Assembly (NCBI RefSeq): GCF_028618695.1
Contig: NZ_JAQIVI010000351.1
Location: forward strand, 1 to 5,279
Length of the DNA: 5,279 nt
From: Natrinema soli
GTDB taxonomy: Archaea > Halobacteriota > Halobacteria > Halobacteriales > Natrialbaceae
Direction of reading: 5' to 3'
The position numbers were made by a program, and so were the translations under genes. This document shows, in pieces, positions 4,874-5,279 of this stretch. Within the stretch, counting starts at the first letter, position 1. Each line of letters starts with the position of its first letter. The notes under the pieces are model-generated. The model ran no database searches. It was not told the origin of the DNA and saw only the letters and a list, made by a program, of their open reading frames with translations.

Positions 4874-5279
4874 ATGAGCGACGAGCGATCACCCTCCACC
4901 GCGGCGACCGACGACCCCGGCGCGGCCGACGACGTCGAGGCCGATGATGGCTCGAGCGAGGCCCTCGAGCCGAGCGGCGGTCCGAAGCGCGTCGTCTCCG
5001 AGCAGAGCGTCGACGACATTCTCGATTCGCTCGACGCGACGACGGCCGAGTCGACGGGCTCGAGCGACGAACCGACCACGACGAACGAACCGAGTGACAC
5101 CGTCACGACCGCGGTCGACGATGACGACGTTCCGACGGCCGACGAGGAAGGCGGTGCTACGACCGACGGAACGACGGCCGACGAACCGACGACCGACGAC
5201 ACCGCGCCCCGGTCCGACGAGGAGTCGAACTCGAACGACGCGGTGTCGGTCGACGCGGCCGCATCGTCGCTCCCCGACG
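4874..5279 (+). CDS. Highly acidic, low-complexity haloarchaeal protein, N-terminal part (cut at right edge)
   Basis: The frame is open from the ATG at 4874 to the end of the window: 135 residues with no stop. The protein opens MSDERSPSTAATDD and is dominated by Asp, Glu, Thr and Ser with almost no hydrophobic core, so it is probably disordered. One ordered-looking island, KRVVSEQSVDDILDSLDAT (about 38-56), could be a short amphipathic helix or docking motif. The rest has loose repeats of D-E-P-T-T and T-T-A-D-E. There is no signal peptide, membrane segment or cysteine in the visible part. From memory, haloarchaeal hypothetical proteins share a V-D-D-I-L-x-S-L-D motif near the N-terminus followed by a conserved segment, but that part is outside the window. 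Coding status rests on the start, promoter, third-position GC bias and acidic composition. The opposite-strand ORF here is its shadow. Function unknown. Confidence 0.8.
   Translation, partial: MSDERSPSTAATDDPGAADDVEADDGSSEALEPSGGPKRVVSEQSVDDILDSLDATTAESTGSSDEPTTTNEPSDTVTTAVDDDDVPTADEEGGATTDGTTADEPTTDDTAPRSDEESNSNDAVSVDAAASSLPD

Noticed and set aside
4750..5202. 150-codon minus-strand ORF rich in Ser/Val
   Set aside because: It is the antisense of Asp/Glu/Thr codons of the acidic protein, a common artefact; it also overlaps the YihY-type gene end.
1..5279. tRNA, rRNA, insertion sequence, attachment site, toxin-antitoxin or defence system
   Set aside because: I saw no tRNA-like TTCGA arm in a cloverleaf context, no transposase motif, no terminal repeats and no defence gene family in the window.

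Overview
The window looks like chromosomal DNA of a haloarchaeon. The proteins are strongly acidic, GC is high (roughly two thirds by eye), and starts lack Shine-Dalgarno sequences. TATA-like boxes lie about 25-33 nt upstream of starts, as expected for leaderless mRNAs. CTCGAG is frequent and CTAG absent. The CTCGAG-rich style suggests the Natrinema/Haloterrigena group (Natrialbales); that placement is inference.

Layout. 1-253 (minus): start of a gene cut by the window edge, coding an alpha/beta protein. 254-482: divergent promoter region. 483-1223 (plus): RadB, a RecA-family recombination paralogue. 1224-1461: convergent intergenic region with T-tract terminators for both flanking genes and an imperfect 24-bp repeat. 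1462-2619 (minus): a four-CBS-domain protein ending in a domain resembling HPF/RaiA ribosome hibernation factors. 2620-2725: a second divergent promoter region. 2726-3067, 3131-3883 and 4005-4787 (all plus): a single-domain lycopene-cyclase-like membrane protein, a membrane-anchored CAP/SCP protein and a YihY/BrkB-type membrane protein. 4874 to the right edge (plus): start of a very acidic low-complexity protein, cut by the edge.

How the genes relate. The left part is information processing: RadB is an accessory recombination factor, and the CBS-HPF protein suggests nucleotide-sensing control of ribosomes. The right part is cell envelope. Nearly every gene has its own promoter-like sequence, so I read this as a run of mostly monocistronic genes rather than one operon. 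I see no mobile element, CRISPR array, RNA gene, toxin-antitoxin pair or defence locus. The best lead is the fusion of four CBS domains to an HPF-like domain.
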